64,000 nucleotides of DNA from Marinibacterium sp050389775 (GCF_050389775.1 NZ_CP177144.1:1302001-1366000); one strand, 5' to 3'; positions 1 through 8,910 are shown, numbered from the stretch's first letter. Program-made: numbers and translations. The notes: generated by a model from the letters alone, not told the origin.

Positions 1-311
1 CGTGCCGGCAGGGGTGGGGCAGAGCGGGTCATGGGGTGGCGCGGGTCATGGGGTGGGGACGGGTTTCGGGGGCGGACGGGCAAAGGGGCCAGGCGGGCAG
101 GTCTTAGGGTCGGGTTACAAGGCGGAGCAGGCTACGTGGCGGGCGGGTCGTGGCGGCGTGAGGTTCGTGAGGCTCATGGGCAAGGGGTCGGATGGGTCAC
201 AAGGCTGAGTGCCGGACGGATCGCAGATCAAGGCGGGGCCTGATGCGCGGCAGGGCCTGCCGAGCGGCCCCCGGGCAACCGACCGCGCAGGCGCGCCAGA
301 GGGCCGCCGGA
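1..311. other. Intergenic region with short G-rich direct repeats
   Basis: No convincing gene is present. The left part holds short direct repeats: GCGGGTCATGGGGTGG occurs twice in succession (about positions 27-59, 17-bp period), followed by weaker GGGCGGG/GGGTC variants up to about 230. It lies immediately 3' of the FepB-like gene, which reads leftward. Any downstream permease gene of that system would have to lie beyond the left edge. Other intergenic regions in the window also carry degenerate tandem repeats. Confidence 0.5.
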
Positions 312-1319
312 TCATTCGCTGAAATAGGGCATCAGCGTCTCGATGATCGTCAGCCCCGAGTAATAATCCACCCGGAAGGACAGCGGCCCCAGCGGATAGA
401 CCTGCCCGGCCTGCACGGCGGGCAGGTTGGCCAGCACCGGATCGGCCATGAACCGTTCGACCGCCTCGGGCGTGCCGTTGAGCAGGAAGATGCTGTCGCC
501 GGTGATCGCCCCGGGCAGGTTCTCGTGCGAGATGAAATCGTATTCGCGCGATTGCATCACCCGGTCGCGCATGGCCTCGGGCAGGCCGGTCACCTCGAAG
601 CCCAGTTCGGCCAGCACCCGGGCCTGGGCGCTGATCGGCTTGGACACCCCGTAATTGCCCGCGAAATTGTAGGCCACGATGCTGGCCGTGCCCTCGGGCC
701 GGGTCATCTGCGCCGCGGCGGCCTTGGCCCGGGCGGTGAAATCGCGGGCCATGTCCCGGGCCTGGGCTTCGTGGCCCGTGGCCCGGCCGATCTGGCGGGC
801 CAGTTCCTTCCAATCGTTGCGGGCATAGTCGAAGACCGCGACGGGGATGCCCATGGCCTGCAGCTCGGCGACATGGGGCAGGATGCTGTCGGCGCCCGAG
901 GCCGAGGCCACGACAAGATCGGCATCCTGGATCAGCAGGGCTTCGAAATCGAAGGCCAGGTTGGGGTAGAGCACGGCAACCCCGCGGTCATGGGCGATCT
1001 CGGCCCATTGCCGAAAGAACCCGGCATCATCGGTCAGCGGGCTGCGCGTGGCGGCGGCGGTGGCCACCAGCGGCACGTCCAGGGCCAGCAGCGTGCCGGT
1101 CAGGCTGGGCGAGGTCGAGACCACGCGTTGCGGCGGGGCATCCAGCACCAGCGTGCCGGCCTCGTGTTCGATCCGGCGGGGCCAGTCGCCATCGGCGGCC
1201 GTGGCGGCGGGGGCCAGGGACAGGGCGGCCAGCGCGGCCAGGGTGGTGCCCAGGACAAGGCGGCGGCCGGGCGCGGCAGGCAGGCGGGACAGGCGAGACA
1301 GGCGGGGGTAGGGGGGCAT
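312..1319 (-). CDS. fepB: Siderophore ABC transporter substrate-binding protein, FepB-like
   Basis: Predicted periplasmic binding protein (335 aa) for a ferric siderophore. The chosen ATG at 1319 is followed by a basic and then hydrophobic signal peptide (about residues 13-38, ending PAATA). The mature part resembles FepB: VSTSPSLTGTLLALD near the N terminus, GFFRQWAEIA, and the C-terminal FRVDYYSG block that corresponds to the FRLDYYS block of E. coli FepB. The open frame extends to 1493 but the extra 58 residues are Pro/Arg-rich and unlikely to be translated. It is divergent from the FepC-like ATPase, and no FepD/FepG permease is visible nearby. The family match is good; catecholate specificity is inferred. 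Confidence 0.85.
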   Translation of the reverse strand: MPPYPRLSRLSRLPAAPGRRLVLGTTLAALAALSLAPAATAADGDWPRRIEHEAGTLVLDAPPQRVVSTSPSLTGTLLALDVPLVATAAATRSPLTDDAGFFRQWAEIAHDRGVAVLYPNLAFDFEALLIQDADLVVASASGADSILPHVAELQAMGIPVAVFDYARNDWKELARQIGRATGHEAQARDMARDFTARAKAAAAQMTRPEGTASIVAYNFAGNYGVSKPISAQARVLAELGFEVTGLPEAMRDRVMQSREYDFISHENLPGAITGDSIFLLNGTPEAVERFMADPVLANLPAVQAGQVYPLGPLSFRVDYYSGLTIIETLMPYFSE

Positions 1320-1433
1320 CGTCGGGCTCTTCCGGCAGGGGCGCGCGGGGCGGCGCCCGGATGGATCGGGGAAGTGGCGCGGCGGCGGGCGCGGGGCGCC
1401 CGGGCGTCTGGCTGGGTCCGGGTTCGCGCCCAT

Positions 1434-1460
1434 ATTGCAGAGCGCGTTCCGCAATGCAAT
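1434..1460. promoter_or_regulatory. Possible operator in the fepB/fepC divergent promoter
   Basis: An inverted repeat ATTGC-N17-GCAAT spans 1434-1460 and encloses GCGTTCCGCAAT (1443-1454). The reverse complement of that core, ATTGCGGAACGC, closely matches ATGCGGAACGC in front of the TonB-dependent receptor gene at 3581-3591. A shared motif upstream of both transcription units suggests a common regulator, either the adjacent IclR protein or an iron regulator. This is inferred from sequence only. Confidence 0.4.
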
Positions 1461-1491
1461 ACGGGCCCATGTGCCGAGCAAGGAGAGCGCC

Positions 1492-2292
1492 ATGACCGCG
1501 AGGCTGTCTGCCCAGGGCCTGACCCTGCGCTACCAGGCGCGGGTGATCTCGCGCGATCTGTCGCTGTCGATCCCCGATGGCGCCTTCACGGCCATCGTCG
1601 GGCCGAATGCCTGCGGCAAGTCCACCCTACTGCGCGCGCTGACCCGGCTGTTGCCGGCCGAGGCCGGGCAGGTCGTGCTGGACGGCAAGGATATCCATGC
1701 GCTGCCCTCGCGCGAGGTCGCCCGCCGGCTGGGCCTGTTGCCGCAATCGCCGGCCGCGCCGGACGGCATCACCGTGGCCGACCTGGTCGCCCGGGGCCGT
1801 TTCCCGCACCAGAGTTTCCTGCGCCAATGGTCACCCGAAGACGCCCTGGCCGTCGAACAGGCCATGTCCGCCACGGGCATCGCCGACCTGGCCGGCCGGG
1901 CCGTGGCCGACCTGTCGGGCGGCCAGCGCCAGCGGGTCTGGATTGCCATGGTGCTGGCCCAGGACACGCCGATCCTGCTGTTGGACGAGCCGACGACCTA
2001 TCTCGATATCGTGCACCAGGTCGATCTGCTGGACCTGCTGGCCCGGCTGAACGGCCAGGGCCGAACGGTGGTGGCCGTCCTGCACGAGCTGAACCTGGCG
2101 TTCCGCTTTGCCGGCCACGTCATTGCCATGCGCGACGGGGCGGTCGTGGCCCGGGGCGCGCCGGAGGATATCGTGACCGAGGACCTGATCGCCCGGGTCT
2201 TTGACCTGGATGCGCTTGTCATGCCCGACCCGCTGACCGGCCGGCCGATGGTCATCCCGCGCGGGCCGCGCGCATCGTTCGGCGCGGGGTAG
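1492..2292 (+). CDS. fepC: Siderophore ABC transporter ATP-binding protein, FepC-like
   Basis: Cytoplasmic ATPase (266 aa) of an iron-siderophore ABC importer. It has Walker A GPNACGKST (about residues 37-45), the Q-loop region LLPQSP, signature LSGGQRQR (about 141), Walker B ILLLDEPT (about 160-167) and the switch histidine in VLHELN. The RGRFPHQ stretch is typical of the FepC/FhuC branch. ATG 1492 has AGGAGAG just upstream; the longer open frame from 1435 adds residues with no similarity. It is divergent from the FepB-like gene, with about 170 bp between the two starts. The pair is incomplete as a transporter because no permease gene lies in the window. Confidence 0.85.
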   Translation: MTARLSAQGLTLRYQARVISRDLSLSIPDGAFTAIVGPNACGKSTLLRALTRLLPAEAGQVVLDGKDIHALPSREVARRLGLLPQSPAAPDGITVADLVARGRFPHQSFLRQWSPEDALAVEQAMSATGIADLAGRAVADLSGGQRQRVWIAMVLAQDTPILLLDEPTTYLDIVHQVDLLDLLARLNGQGRTVVAVLHELNLAFRFAGHVIAMRDGAVVARGAPEDIVTEDLIARVFDLDALVMPDPLTGRPMVIPRGPRASFGAG

Positions 2293-2577
2293 GCCCTCGC
2301 CCGGGTCGGGTTCCCCGACGCCGGTTCGGCGCCTGCCGCCGGTCGGGATCACCGACGCCAGTTCGCCGCCGGTCAGAGGACGCCGATTTGTTCCGCCGCC
2401 GTGCAGGCCCGCCGTTGATCGCGCCGTCTGTACGACGCGCTGTCGGCTACGCCCCGGCGGGCAGTCACGACCGGACCTTCTGTTGCGCTCCAGCCGCCGG
2501 TTGCGCCCTTGCCGCTGGTCACGCCCTGGCCACCAATCATATCCCGGCCGCCGGCCTCCGCGCGTGTCAACCCGGCC
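2293..2577. repeat. Degenerate tandem repeats at the fepC/iclR convergent junction
   Basis: This 285-bp gap between convergent genes has no gene. It contains poorly conserved repeats of about 30-36 bp. The two clearest units share CCGGTCGGG-T-CCGACGCC-GTTC-GCGCC (about 2308-2375), each with a GTCGG-N5-CCGAC dyad; later copies decay to short GCCG/CGCC steps. It belongs to the same class of convergent-junction repeats as those at 12.2, 20.1 and 44.9 kb, but with a different unit. Confidence 0.45.
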
Positions 2578-3384
2578 CTATCCCAGCTGGCTCAGCCCGC
2601 CGGTCGCCCGGTTCAGGACCTGCGCCACCTCCTGCAAGGCATAGCGATCCTCGGGGCTGCGCAGCTGGCCGATGTCGGTCACCGTGGTCACGACGCAGCT
2701 CAGTTCGCCCTGCGCATCGAGCACCGCCGCGGCCTGGCCGGTGACGTTCGACAGCAGGTGGCTGGTCAGCTCGGCCCAGCCGCTGGTCCGCACCGCCTCG
2801 ATGGCCTGGCGGGCCGGCGGATCGCCCCGGAAATGGTCGGGCTGGATGCGCCGGGCGGCCTCGATCTGGGCGCGGGGCAGGAAGGCCTGAAAGACCAGCC
2901 CGCAGGCCGTGTTGTCGACCGGCAGCACGTCGCCCAGCGTCAGCGCGGTGATCGAGAAATGCGCGCTTCTGTACCAGCGCACCAGCGTCGGGCCGCGGTC
3001 CGTCCAGATCGCCACGCCGCTGCTCATCGCATGGCTCTGGGCCAGCTGCTTCATCTGGGTGCCGGCCATTTCCACCGCATCCACCCGCCGCAGCGCGGCG
3101 ATGCCGATGCTCAGCGCCGCCGGGCCCAGGTCGTAATGGCTGGTGGCCGGGTCCTGCACGGCCAGCCCCTCCTTGACCAGGCTCTGCATGTAGCGATGGG
3201 CGCTGGACCGCCCCAGCCGGCTCAGCCGGGCCAGCTCGACCAGCGGCAGGGCCCGTTCGGCCGAGGCCAGGATGGTCAGCACACGCATCGCCACCGAGAT
3301 CGACTGGATCGTCGAGGACCGTTTCTGGCCGTCCGCCGCGTCTGTCTTCGCCTCCTCCAGCGAAAACGATTCGAATTCCTTCAA
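2578..3384 (-). CDS. IclR family transcriptional regulator
   Basis: DNA-binding regulator (268 aa from the chosen start). It has an N-terminal winged helix (STIQSISVAMRVLTILA, then LVELARLSRLGRSSAHRYMQSL) and a C-terminal IclR effector domain (LGPAALSIGIAAL, NTACGLVFQAF, SCVVTTVTD). The TTG at 3384 is preferred because GGAAGGAGA lies about 9 nt upstream; an ATG at 3456 would add 24 low-complexity residues without a clear ribosome-binding site. It lies divergent from the TonB receptor and convergent with fepC, so it may control the uptake locus. IclR proteins usually sense small organic ligands, so it may report a siderophore breakdown product; this is inference. Confidence 0.8.
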   Translation of the reverse strand: MKEFESFSLEEAKTDAADGQKRSSTIQSISVAMRVLTILASAERALPLVELARLSRLGRSSAHRYMQSLVKEGLAVQDPATSHYDLGPAALSIGIAALRRVDAVEMAGTQMKQLAQSHAMSSGVAIWTDRGPTLVRWYRSAHFSITALTLGDVLPVDNTACGLVFQAFLPRAQIEAARRIQPDHFRGDPPARQAIEAVRTSGWAELTSHLLSNVTGQAAAVLDAQGELSCVVTTVTDIGQLRSPEDRYALQEVAQVLNRATGGLSQLG

Positions 3385-3561
3385 GGGCTGGGTCTCCTTC
3401 CTTGCCGGGCCTTGCCGAACCTCAACATGCCGAACCTTGCCGCGCGGCACCGCCACAAGGTCCGGCCCGCACGCCGCCGCGCCCGGCAGATGGCCGGCCG
3501 TGTCCCGGGGGACACAATAGGCGCCACCAGCCGCAGGGGAAAGCCCCGTGGTGTGATTGAC

Positions 3562-3592
3562 ATGCGGAATGCGTTATGGAATGCGGAACGCA
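3562..3592. promoter_or_regulatory. Repeated ATGCGGAAYGC motif upstream of the TonB receptor
   Basis: ATGCGGAATGC at 3562-3572 and ATGCGGAACGC at 3581-3591 are direct repeats 19 bp apart. The interval also forms TGCGTT-N11-AACGCA (3570-3592). The GGAACGC core recurs inverted in the fepB/fepC intergenic region. Its position between the IclR gene and the receptor start at 3647 fits an operator. No binding evidence exists. Confidence 0.45.
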
Positions 3593-3646
3593 CGATGCCA
3601 GCCAATTCCCAGCCAGCATGCTCCTTTATTCTTCCCGGGGGATGAC

Positions 3647-5740
3647 ATGCTCAAATCCAGACGGGCGCGGCTGGGGCAAGGCGCAAGCCTGCTGACCATC
3701 GCCGCCGCCCTTGCGGCCCTGCCCGCTGCCACGCGCGCGCAGGATGCCTTTGAAACCGATGGCGAATTTCTTGGCACGATCTACGTGACCGGCGAAAAGG
3801 TGGTGCGCGACATCACCGAAACCGGCAGCTCGGTCGATGTGACCACCGCCGAACAGATCACCGAAAGAAGCCCCGGCAAATCCGACGTGCAGGAGATGAT
3901 CGAGGGCACGCCCAACGTGGTCTATTCCGGCTCGGTCAGCGCGCCGACGATCCGGGGCGTCAATTCCGAAGGCCCCCACACCGGGGCCAATGCCTTCTTT
4001 GCCGGCACCGTCCCGCGTGCCACCATCAATGTCGACGGCCATTACCTGAACTATTCCGAGTTCTTCTACGGCGCGACCTCGATCTGGGATGTCGAGAGCA
4101 TCGAGGTCTTCCGCGGGCCGCAGACCACCTCACAGGGGGCCAATGCCATCGCCGGGGCGATCATCGTCAACACCAAGGACCCGACCTTCTACCGCGAAGG
4201 CGCCTATCGGCTGGAATACGGCAATTACAACCAGAAGCGCGCGTCCTTTGCCTGGTCCGGCCCGCTGAGCGACCAGGTCGCCGCGCGGGTGGCGCTCGAT
4301 TACTCGGGGCGCGACACCTATATCGACTACATCAGCAGCAACTTCACCCAGAACGACATCGGCCAGGATTTCAGCTCGTTCAACGCCCGGGCCAAGCTGC
4401 TCTGGGTGCCCACCGATATCGACGGGTTGCAGGTCAAGCTGACCTACAGCCATTCCGACATGGCCGGCCCCAGCGTCGAAGGCGCCTCGCCGCCCTATGA
4501 CGAGCTGCAATCCATCGCCACCACGGTGCCCGGCTGGGAGCAGACGACAGACACCGTGATCCTCGACGTGGATTACGATTTCGGCAACGGCTGGGCGCTC
4601 AGCAATGCCACGCAGGCCTCGTTCTCGGATATCGAGCGGCGCGTGGGCATCGACAATTACGGCGATGCCGACCTGAACGTCGAGAATTACACCGACGAGC
4701 TGATCCTGTCCTACGGCGCCCCCGAAGACGTGCTGAGCGGGTTTGCCGGGATCTACATGGCCTATACCTCGACGGACGAGACGCTGGACCTGGCCGGCAC
4801 CTCGACCTTTGACGACCAGAAGCACAACCTGGGCGTCTTCGGTGAGCTCAGCTGGCGTTTTGCCGATGCCTGGATGCTGACCGGCGGCCTGCGTTACCAG
4901 CGCGACGAGATCAAGCGCACCGGCGACGTGACCAGCGCCTATGCCAACAGCGATGTCGATTACGATCAGACCTTTGACGCGCTGCTGCCCAAGGTGTCGC
5001 TATCCTACGAAGTCTCCCCGGCCCTGACGGTCGGCGCGCTGGTGTCCAAGGGGTACAACCCCGGCGGCGTGTCGCTGGATTTCGTGTCGTCCAAGGAATG
5101 GGAGGAATTCGAGGCCGAGACAGTCTGGGACTACGAGCTTTTCGCGCGGTCCAGCCTGCTGGGTGACCGGCTGTTCCTGTCGGGCAACCTGTTCTTCATG
5201 GATTATTCCAACGCCCAGCAGAACATCACCCAGACCCTCAACGGCATCACCTATATCCACACGATCAATGCCGACGAGGCGCAATCCTACGGGTTGGAGC
5301 TGTCGGCCAGCTACATGCCGACCGACCGGCTGAGCCTGAATGCCGGGCTGGGCCTGATGCATACCGAGTTCACCGAATTCTCGGCGGCCGCCGATTACGA
5401 GGGCAATGCCTTTGCCAGCGCCCCGGGGGTGACGGCGTCGCTGGGGGCCAACTGGAGCGTGACCGACCAGTTCGTCGTGGGCGGCGATATCCGCTATGTC
5501 GACGGCTATTACTCGGATGCGGCCAATACCGCGGCCTACGAGGTCGACGGCTATACGCTGGTCGACCTGCGGGCCAGCTATCGCATCCGCGACGGGCTCG
5601 AACTCTACGGCTACGTGAACAACGTGTTCAACGAGGTGACGCCGGTTCTGCTGCAGTCGAACCGGGGGGATTCGGTCTTTACCCAGGCCAGCCTGACCAC
5701 CCCGCGCATGTTCGGCATCGGCATCCGCGGCACCTTCTGA
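3647..5740 (+). CDS. TonB-dependent outer-membrane siderophore receptor
   Basis: Outer-membrane receptor (697 aa). ATG 3647 starts a signal peptide (basic RRAR, then ASLLTIAAALAALPAATRAQ). The plug domain (about residues 50-175) has TIRGVNSEG, IEVFRGPQ and GANAIAGAIIVNTKDP. The remainder is alternating beta strands rich in aromatics, ending RMFGIGIRGTF with the terminal Phe expected for BAM recognition. The longer frame from 3557 adds residues upstream of the signal peptide and is unlikely. It follows the IclR gene divergently and precedes an LLM monooxygenase, suggesting uptake followed by oxidative processing. It resembles FyuA-like receptors; the ligand is unknown. Confidence 0.88.
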   Translation: MLKSRRARLGQGASLLTIAAALAALPAATRAQDAFETDGEFLGTIYVTGEKVVRDITETGSSVDVTTAEQITERSPGKSDVQEMIEGTPNVVYSGSVSAPTIRGVNSEGPHTGANAFFAGTVPRATINVDGHYLNYSEFFYGATSIWDVESIEVFRGPQTTSQGANAIAGAIIVNTKDPTFYREGAYRLEYGNYNQKRASFAWSGPLSDQVAARVALDYSGRDTYIDYISSNFTQNDIGQDFSSFNARAKLLWVPTDIDGLQVKLTYSHSDMAGPSVEGASPPYDELQSIATTVPGWEQTTDTVILDVDYDFGNGWALSNATQASFSDIERRVGIDNYGDADLNVENYTDELILSYGAPEDVLSGFAGIYMAYTSTDETLDLAGTSTFDDQKHNLGVFGELSWRFADAWMLTGGLRYQRDEIKRTGDVTSAYANSDVDYDQTFDALLPKVSLSYEVSPALTVGALVSKGYNPGGVSLDFVSSKEWEEFEAETVWDYELFARSSLLGDRLFLSGNLFFMDYSNAQQNITQTLNGITYIHTINADEAQSYGLELSASYMPTDRLSLNAGLGLMHTEFTEFSAAADYEGNAFASAPGVTASLGANWSVTDQFVVGGDIRYVDGYYSDAANTAAYEVDGYTLVDLRASYRIRDGLELYGYVNNVFNEVTPVLLQSNRGDSVFTQASLTTPRMFGIGIRGTF

Positions 5741-5744
5741 TCCA

Positions 5745-5781
5745 GCCGCCGGCCGGTCCCCGCGCGGGGCCGGCCGGCGGC
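5745..5781 (+). terminator. Strong hairpin between the TonB receptor and LLM gene
   Basis: GCCGCCGGCCGG (5745-5756) pairs with CCGGCCGGCGGC (5770-5781); an inner CCCC/GGGG extends the stem around a GCGC loop with one bulged T. No U-tract follows, so it may attenuate or stabilise the transcript rather than act as a full terminator. The next gene starts 57 bp downstream. Confidence 0.5.
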
Positions 5782-5838
5782 GACATGTCCCTTGAACGAT
5801 GACGGCCCGGTTTGGGCCACCCACCGAAAGGCAGGGCG

Positions 5839-7158
5839 ATGAAGCTGCGACCCAGAATGTGCATCGGCATGTCCCTGGCCCCGACCTGGCTCAGCGGCGA
5901 AGGCTGGCGCGCGCCCGACAGCGGGATCGAAGGGCTCTATTCCGCCGATTTCGCCCTCGACATCGCCCGGCGGGCCGAGGCGGCGCATCTCGATTTCGTA
6001 TTCCGCCCCGATACCAGCGTGCTGCCCGTCGCGCCGCTGGACCAGAGCTTTGGCTTTTCCTCGGTCGATCCGACGCTGCTGATGGCCGCCCTGGTGCGCG
6101 AGACCCGGCGCATCGGCATGGTCACGACGATCTCGACGACCTTTTCGCATCCCTATACCGCCGCCCGCCAGATGATGTCGCTGCATTGGCTCAGCAAGGG
6201 CCGAGCCGGGTGGAACGTGGTCACCGCCTTGCAGGGCCACGAGAATTTCGGCCTGGCCGAGATGCCTTCGTCCGAGGCGCGCTATGACCGGGCCGAGGAA
6301 TTCACCCAGGTCGTCGCCCGGCTGTGGGAGAGCTTTCCTTCGCGGGCGCTGCTGGTCGACCGGGCGGCCGGGCGTTATGCCGACACCGACATGATCCTGC
6401 CGATCGACCATCGCGGGGCGGCGTTTGACGTCAAGGGGCCGCTGAACGTGCCGCAATATCCCGGCCCGCCGATCCCGCTGATGCAGGCCGGTGCTTCGGC
6501 CCGGGGCATCGACCTGGCCGGGCGCATGGCCGACATGGTCTTTGGCCTGACGCCCGATATCGGCACGGCCCTCGACACCCGCCGCCAGCTGACCGCCCGG
6601 GCCACGGCCCACCGGCGCGATCCCCGGGCCGTGCGGCTCTTGCCGGGGCTCAGCCTCTACCTGGGCAGGACCCGGGCCGAGGCGCGCGATCTTTTCATGC
6701 AGACCCATGTCCGGGTCACGCGGGCGCAGCGGATCGAACGGCTGGAAACGGCGACCGGGCTGGACCTGGCCGATTGGCCCGAAGACCGGCCGATCACCCC
6801 GGCCGACCTGGCCGCGCCGCCCCGGGCGCGGGCGCAATATGCCCGGCTGATGCAGCTGATCGCCGCCGACAGCCCGACCCTGGGCGAGCTGCTGAACCGG
6901 CCCGAGACGCTGGCCGCGATCCACTGGCAGGTGATCGGCACGGTCGAGGATGCCTGCGCTGAGATCAACCGCTGGTTCGAGGCCGGGGCGATCGACGGTT
7001 TCATCGCCGTGCCCGGCGGCTCGGCCCGGTCGATGGAACTGACACTGGACGAGCTGGTGCCGCGCCTGGCCGAGGCCGGGCTGTTCCGCCGGGCCTATGC
7101 CGGCGAGACGCTGGCCGATCACCTGGCCGACGGTCTGGACCTGCCGCTGCCGGCCTGA
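5839..7158 (+). CDS. LLM-class flavin monooxygenase, NtaA/SnaA/DszA family
   Basis: FMNH2-dependent monooxygenase of the bacterial luciferase-like superfamily (439 aa, typical for NtaA/SnaA/DszA). Characteristic blocks are TTISTTFSHPYTAARQMMSL, LSKGRAGWNVVTA (substrate/flavin pocket) and AEEFTQVVARLWESF. Members oxidise compounds such as nitrilotriacetate, EDTA or dibenzothiophene sulfone with a separate flavin reductase, which is not present here. ATG 5839 has AGGCAGGG upstream; a TTG at 5812 is in frame but poorer. Its place behind a TonB receptor suggests a role in opening an imported chelator or siderophore, or in degrading it as a nutrient; this is inference. Confidence 0.83.
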   Translation: MKLRPRMCIGMSLAPTWLSGEGWRAPDSGIEGLYSADFALDIARRAEAAHLDFVFRPDTSVLPVAPLDQSFGFSSVDPTLLMAALVRETRRIGMVTTISTTFSHPYTAARQMMSLHWLSKGRAGWNVVTALQGHENFGLAEMPSSEARYDRAEEFTQVVARLWESFPSRALLVDRAAGRYADTDMILPIDHRGAAFDVKGPLNVPQYPGPPIPLMQAGASARGIDLAGRMADMVFGLTPDIGTALDTRRQLTARATAHRRDPRAVRLLPGLSLYLGRTRAEARDLFMQTHVRVTRAQRIERLETATGLDLADWPEDRPITPADLAAPPRARAQYARLMQLIAADSPTLGELLNRPETLAAIHWQVIGTVEDACAEINRWFEAGAIDGFIAVPGGSARSMELTLDELVPRLAEAGLFRRAYAGETLADHLADGLDLPLPA

Positions 7159-7514
7159 CAGGCGTAGGGCGGTCTAATCGGGCCCTCCCGGCAGGGTGTC
7201 GGGTTGTCCGGCCATGCGCCCGCGGGTCCCCGGCGAGGCGTGCGGGAACGCACGACGAGCTGCGTTGGGACGGACATTGCGCAGGGCGTGACGGTTGCGG
7301 GCTGCGCAGGGCGCCGCGAGGCACGGGGATGGCCCCGGCGGGCGATGCGCGGCAATCGGCGGGCATCGCACCCGCCCATGGCCCGCACTGCCGCCGCAAG
7401 TGGCGATATTGGCTGACCTTTCGGCAGTCCGGCGCGCAAGCCGCAGAGAATCCTTTGCTTTCCCCGCATGCATCGGTCTACAACCAAGGTGCGGGTGGAC
7501 ATGTCGACCCGCAC
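7159..7514. other. Intergenic region upstream of the gcv operon
   Basis: I see no gene here. It contains CGTGCGGGAACGCACG (7239-7254), a small hairpin whose GGAACGCACG resembles the motif before the TonB receptor gene at 3585. A possible sigma-70 promoter for the gcv leader is TTGCTT (7455-7460), a 16-bp spacer and TCTACA (7477-7482), placing transcription start just before the riboswitch. Both are visual matches. Confidence 0.45.
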
Positions 7515-7684
7515 CGTCGCGACGGGAGAACCGGTCAATCCGGTGCCGAAGGAGCAAACGCCCCGGTAAACTCTCAGGCTGCAGGACCGGCGCGACGACA
7601 CAGGAACTCTGGAGAGTGATGCGCCAGGCATCCGCCGAAGGGATAACGTTCTCAGGCACCAGGACAGAGGGGGCATCACGCGCG
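7515..7684 (+). ncRNA. Tandem glycine riboswitch
   Basis: Two consecutive glycine aptamers lie in the gcvT leader. The first (about 7515-7597) has GACGGGAGAACC, GCCGAAGGAGCAAAC and AACTCTCAGGC. The second (about 7600-7684) has CTCTGGAGAGTG, CGCCGAAGGGATAAC and TTCTCAGGCACCAGGACAGA. These are the conserved core elements of the glycine riboswitch. About 85 nt separate it from gcvT. Known members activate the glycine cleavage operon when glycine is abundant, which fits the genes downstream. Confidence 0.95.
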
Positions 7685-7767
7685 CCGGGGGCGGCGCGCA
7701 AATGTGGTGCCGCATGATGCTGACCCGTGTCATCGGCTTCTTGGGAAACGAAGTTGAAGGGGGATAC

Positions 7768-8910
7768 GTGTCGGATCTGGAACAGACACCATTGCATGAT
7801 CTTCATGTCGAGCTGGGCGCCCGGATGGTGCCCTTTGCCGGCTACGAGATGCCGGTGCAATACAAGCTGGGCGTGATGAAGGAACACCTGCACACCCGCG
7901 AGAAGGCCGGGCTGTTCGATGTCAGCCACATGGGCCAGGTCATCGTGACCGGCCCCGACCTGGCCACCGCCGCCACGGCGCTGGAACGGCTGGTGCCCGT
8001 CGACGTGCTGGGCCTGAAGGAAAACCGCCAGCGCTATGGGCTCTTCACCCGCGATGACGGTGGCATCAGCGACGACCTGATGCTGGCCAACCGGGGCGAT
8101 CACCTGTTCCTGGTGGTCAACGCGGCCTGCAAGGCGGCCGATATCGCCCATCTCAGGACGCTCGAACCGCAGGTCACCGTGACGCCGATCACCGATCGCG
8201 CCCTGCTGGCCCTGCAGGGGCCGGCCGCCGAACGGGTGCTGGCCGGGCTGGACCCGCGGGCGGCCGACATGGCCTTCATGGACGTGGCCACGCTGGATCT
8301 CGACGGGGTCGAGGCCTGGGTGTCGCGCTCGGGCTATACCGGCGAGGATGGCTACGAGATCTCGGTGCCCGAGGCCGCGGCCGAAGGCCTGGCCCGCCGG
8401 CTGCTGGCCGATGACGATGTCGAACCGATCGGCCTGGGCGCCCGGGATTCGCTGCGCCTGGAAGCCGGGCTGTGCCTTTACGGCCATGACATCGACACCC
8501 TGACCACCCCGGCCGAGGCCGCCCTGGGCTGGGCCATCCAGCGGGTGCGCCGGCGCGGGGGCACCCGCGAAGGCGGCTTTGCCGGGGCCGGGGTCATTCT
8601 GCGCCAACTGGCCAATGGCGCCGAACGGCTGCGCGTCGGCCTGCGCCCCGAAGGCCGCGCGCCGATGCGCGAAGGCGTCGAGCTGTTCGCCCAGGCCGAG
8701 GGCGGCGCGCCCATCGGCCGGATCACCTCGGGCGGCTTCGGCCCCAGCGTCGAGGCCCCCGTGGCCATGGGCTACCTGCCCACCGAATTCACCGCCGCAG
8801 GCACCGTTGTCTACGGCGAATTGCGCGGCCGCCGGGTGCCCGTCACCGTGGCCGCGCTTCCTTTTGTTCCCGCCCGTTTCAAACGCAAGCCAGTGGAGGC
8901 ACAGGCATGA
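7768..8910 (+). CDS. gcvT: Glycine cleavage system aminomethyltransferase (T protein)
   Basis: T protein (380 aa) transfers the methylene group from aminomethyl-lipoyl-H protein to tetrahydrofolate, releasing ammonia. Recognisable blocks are FAGYEMPVQY, GLFDVSHMGQ, SRSGYTGEDGYEI and LRLEAGLCLYGHDID. The GTG at 7768 has GAAGGGGGA at proper spacing and the protein then starts with the typical TPLHDLHVELGARMVPF block; the longer frame from 7702 is unlikely. It is the first gene of the riboswitch-controlled gcvTHP operon. Its stop overlaps the gcvH start (ATGA). Confidence 0.93.
   Translation: MSDLEQTPLHDLHVELGARMVPFAGYEMPVQYKLGVMKEHLHTREKAGLFDVSHMGQVIVTGPDLATAATALERLVPVDVLGLKENRQRYGLFTRDDGGISDDLMLANRGDHLFLVVNAACKAADIAHLRTLEPQVTVTPITDRALLALQGPAAERVLAGLDPRAADMAFMDVATLDLDGVEAWVSRSGYTGEDGYEISVPEAAAEGLARRLLADDDVEPIGLGARDSLRLEAGLCLYGHDIDTLTTPAEAALGWAIQRVRRRGGTREGGFAGAGVILRQLANGAERLRVGLRPEGRAPMREGVELFAQAEGGAPIGRITSGGFGPSVEAPVAMGYLPTEFTAAGTVVYGELRGRRVPVTVAALPFVPARFKRKPVEAQA

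Noticed and set aside
192..2204. A 670-codon plus-strand frame antisense to the FepB-like gene and overlapping fepC
   Set aside because: Composition is Gly/Arg/Pro-biased, it crosses the divergent promoter, and both overlapped genes have strong family matches.
3385..3456. ATG 3456 as the start of the IclR gene
   Set aside because: The extra residues are low-complexity and lack a ribosome-binding site; TTG 3384 has GGAAGGAGA at the right distance. It is still possible.
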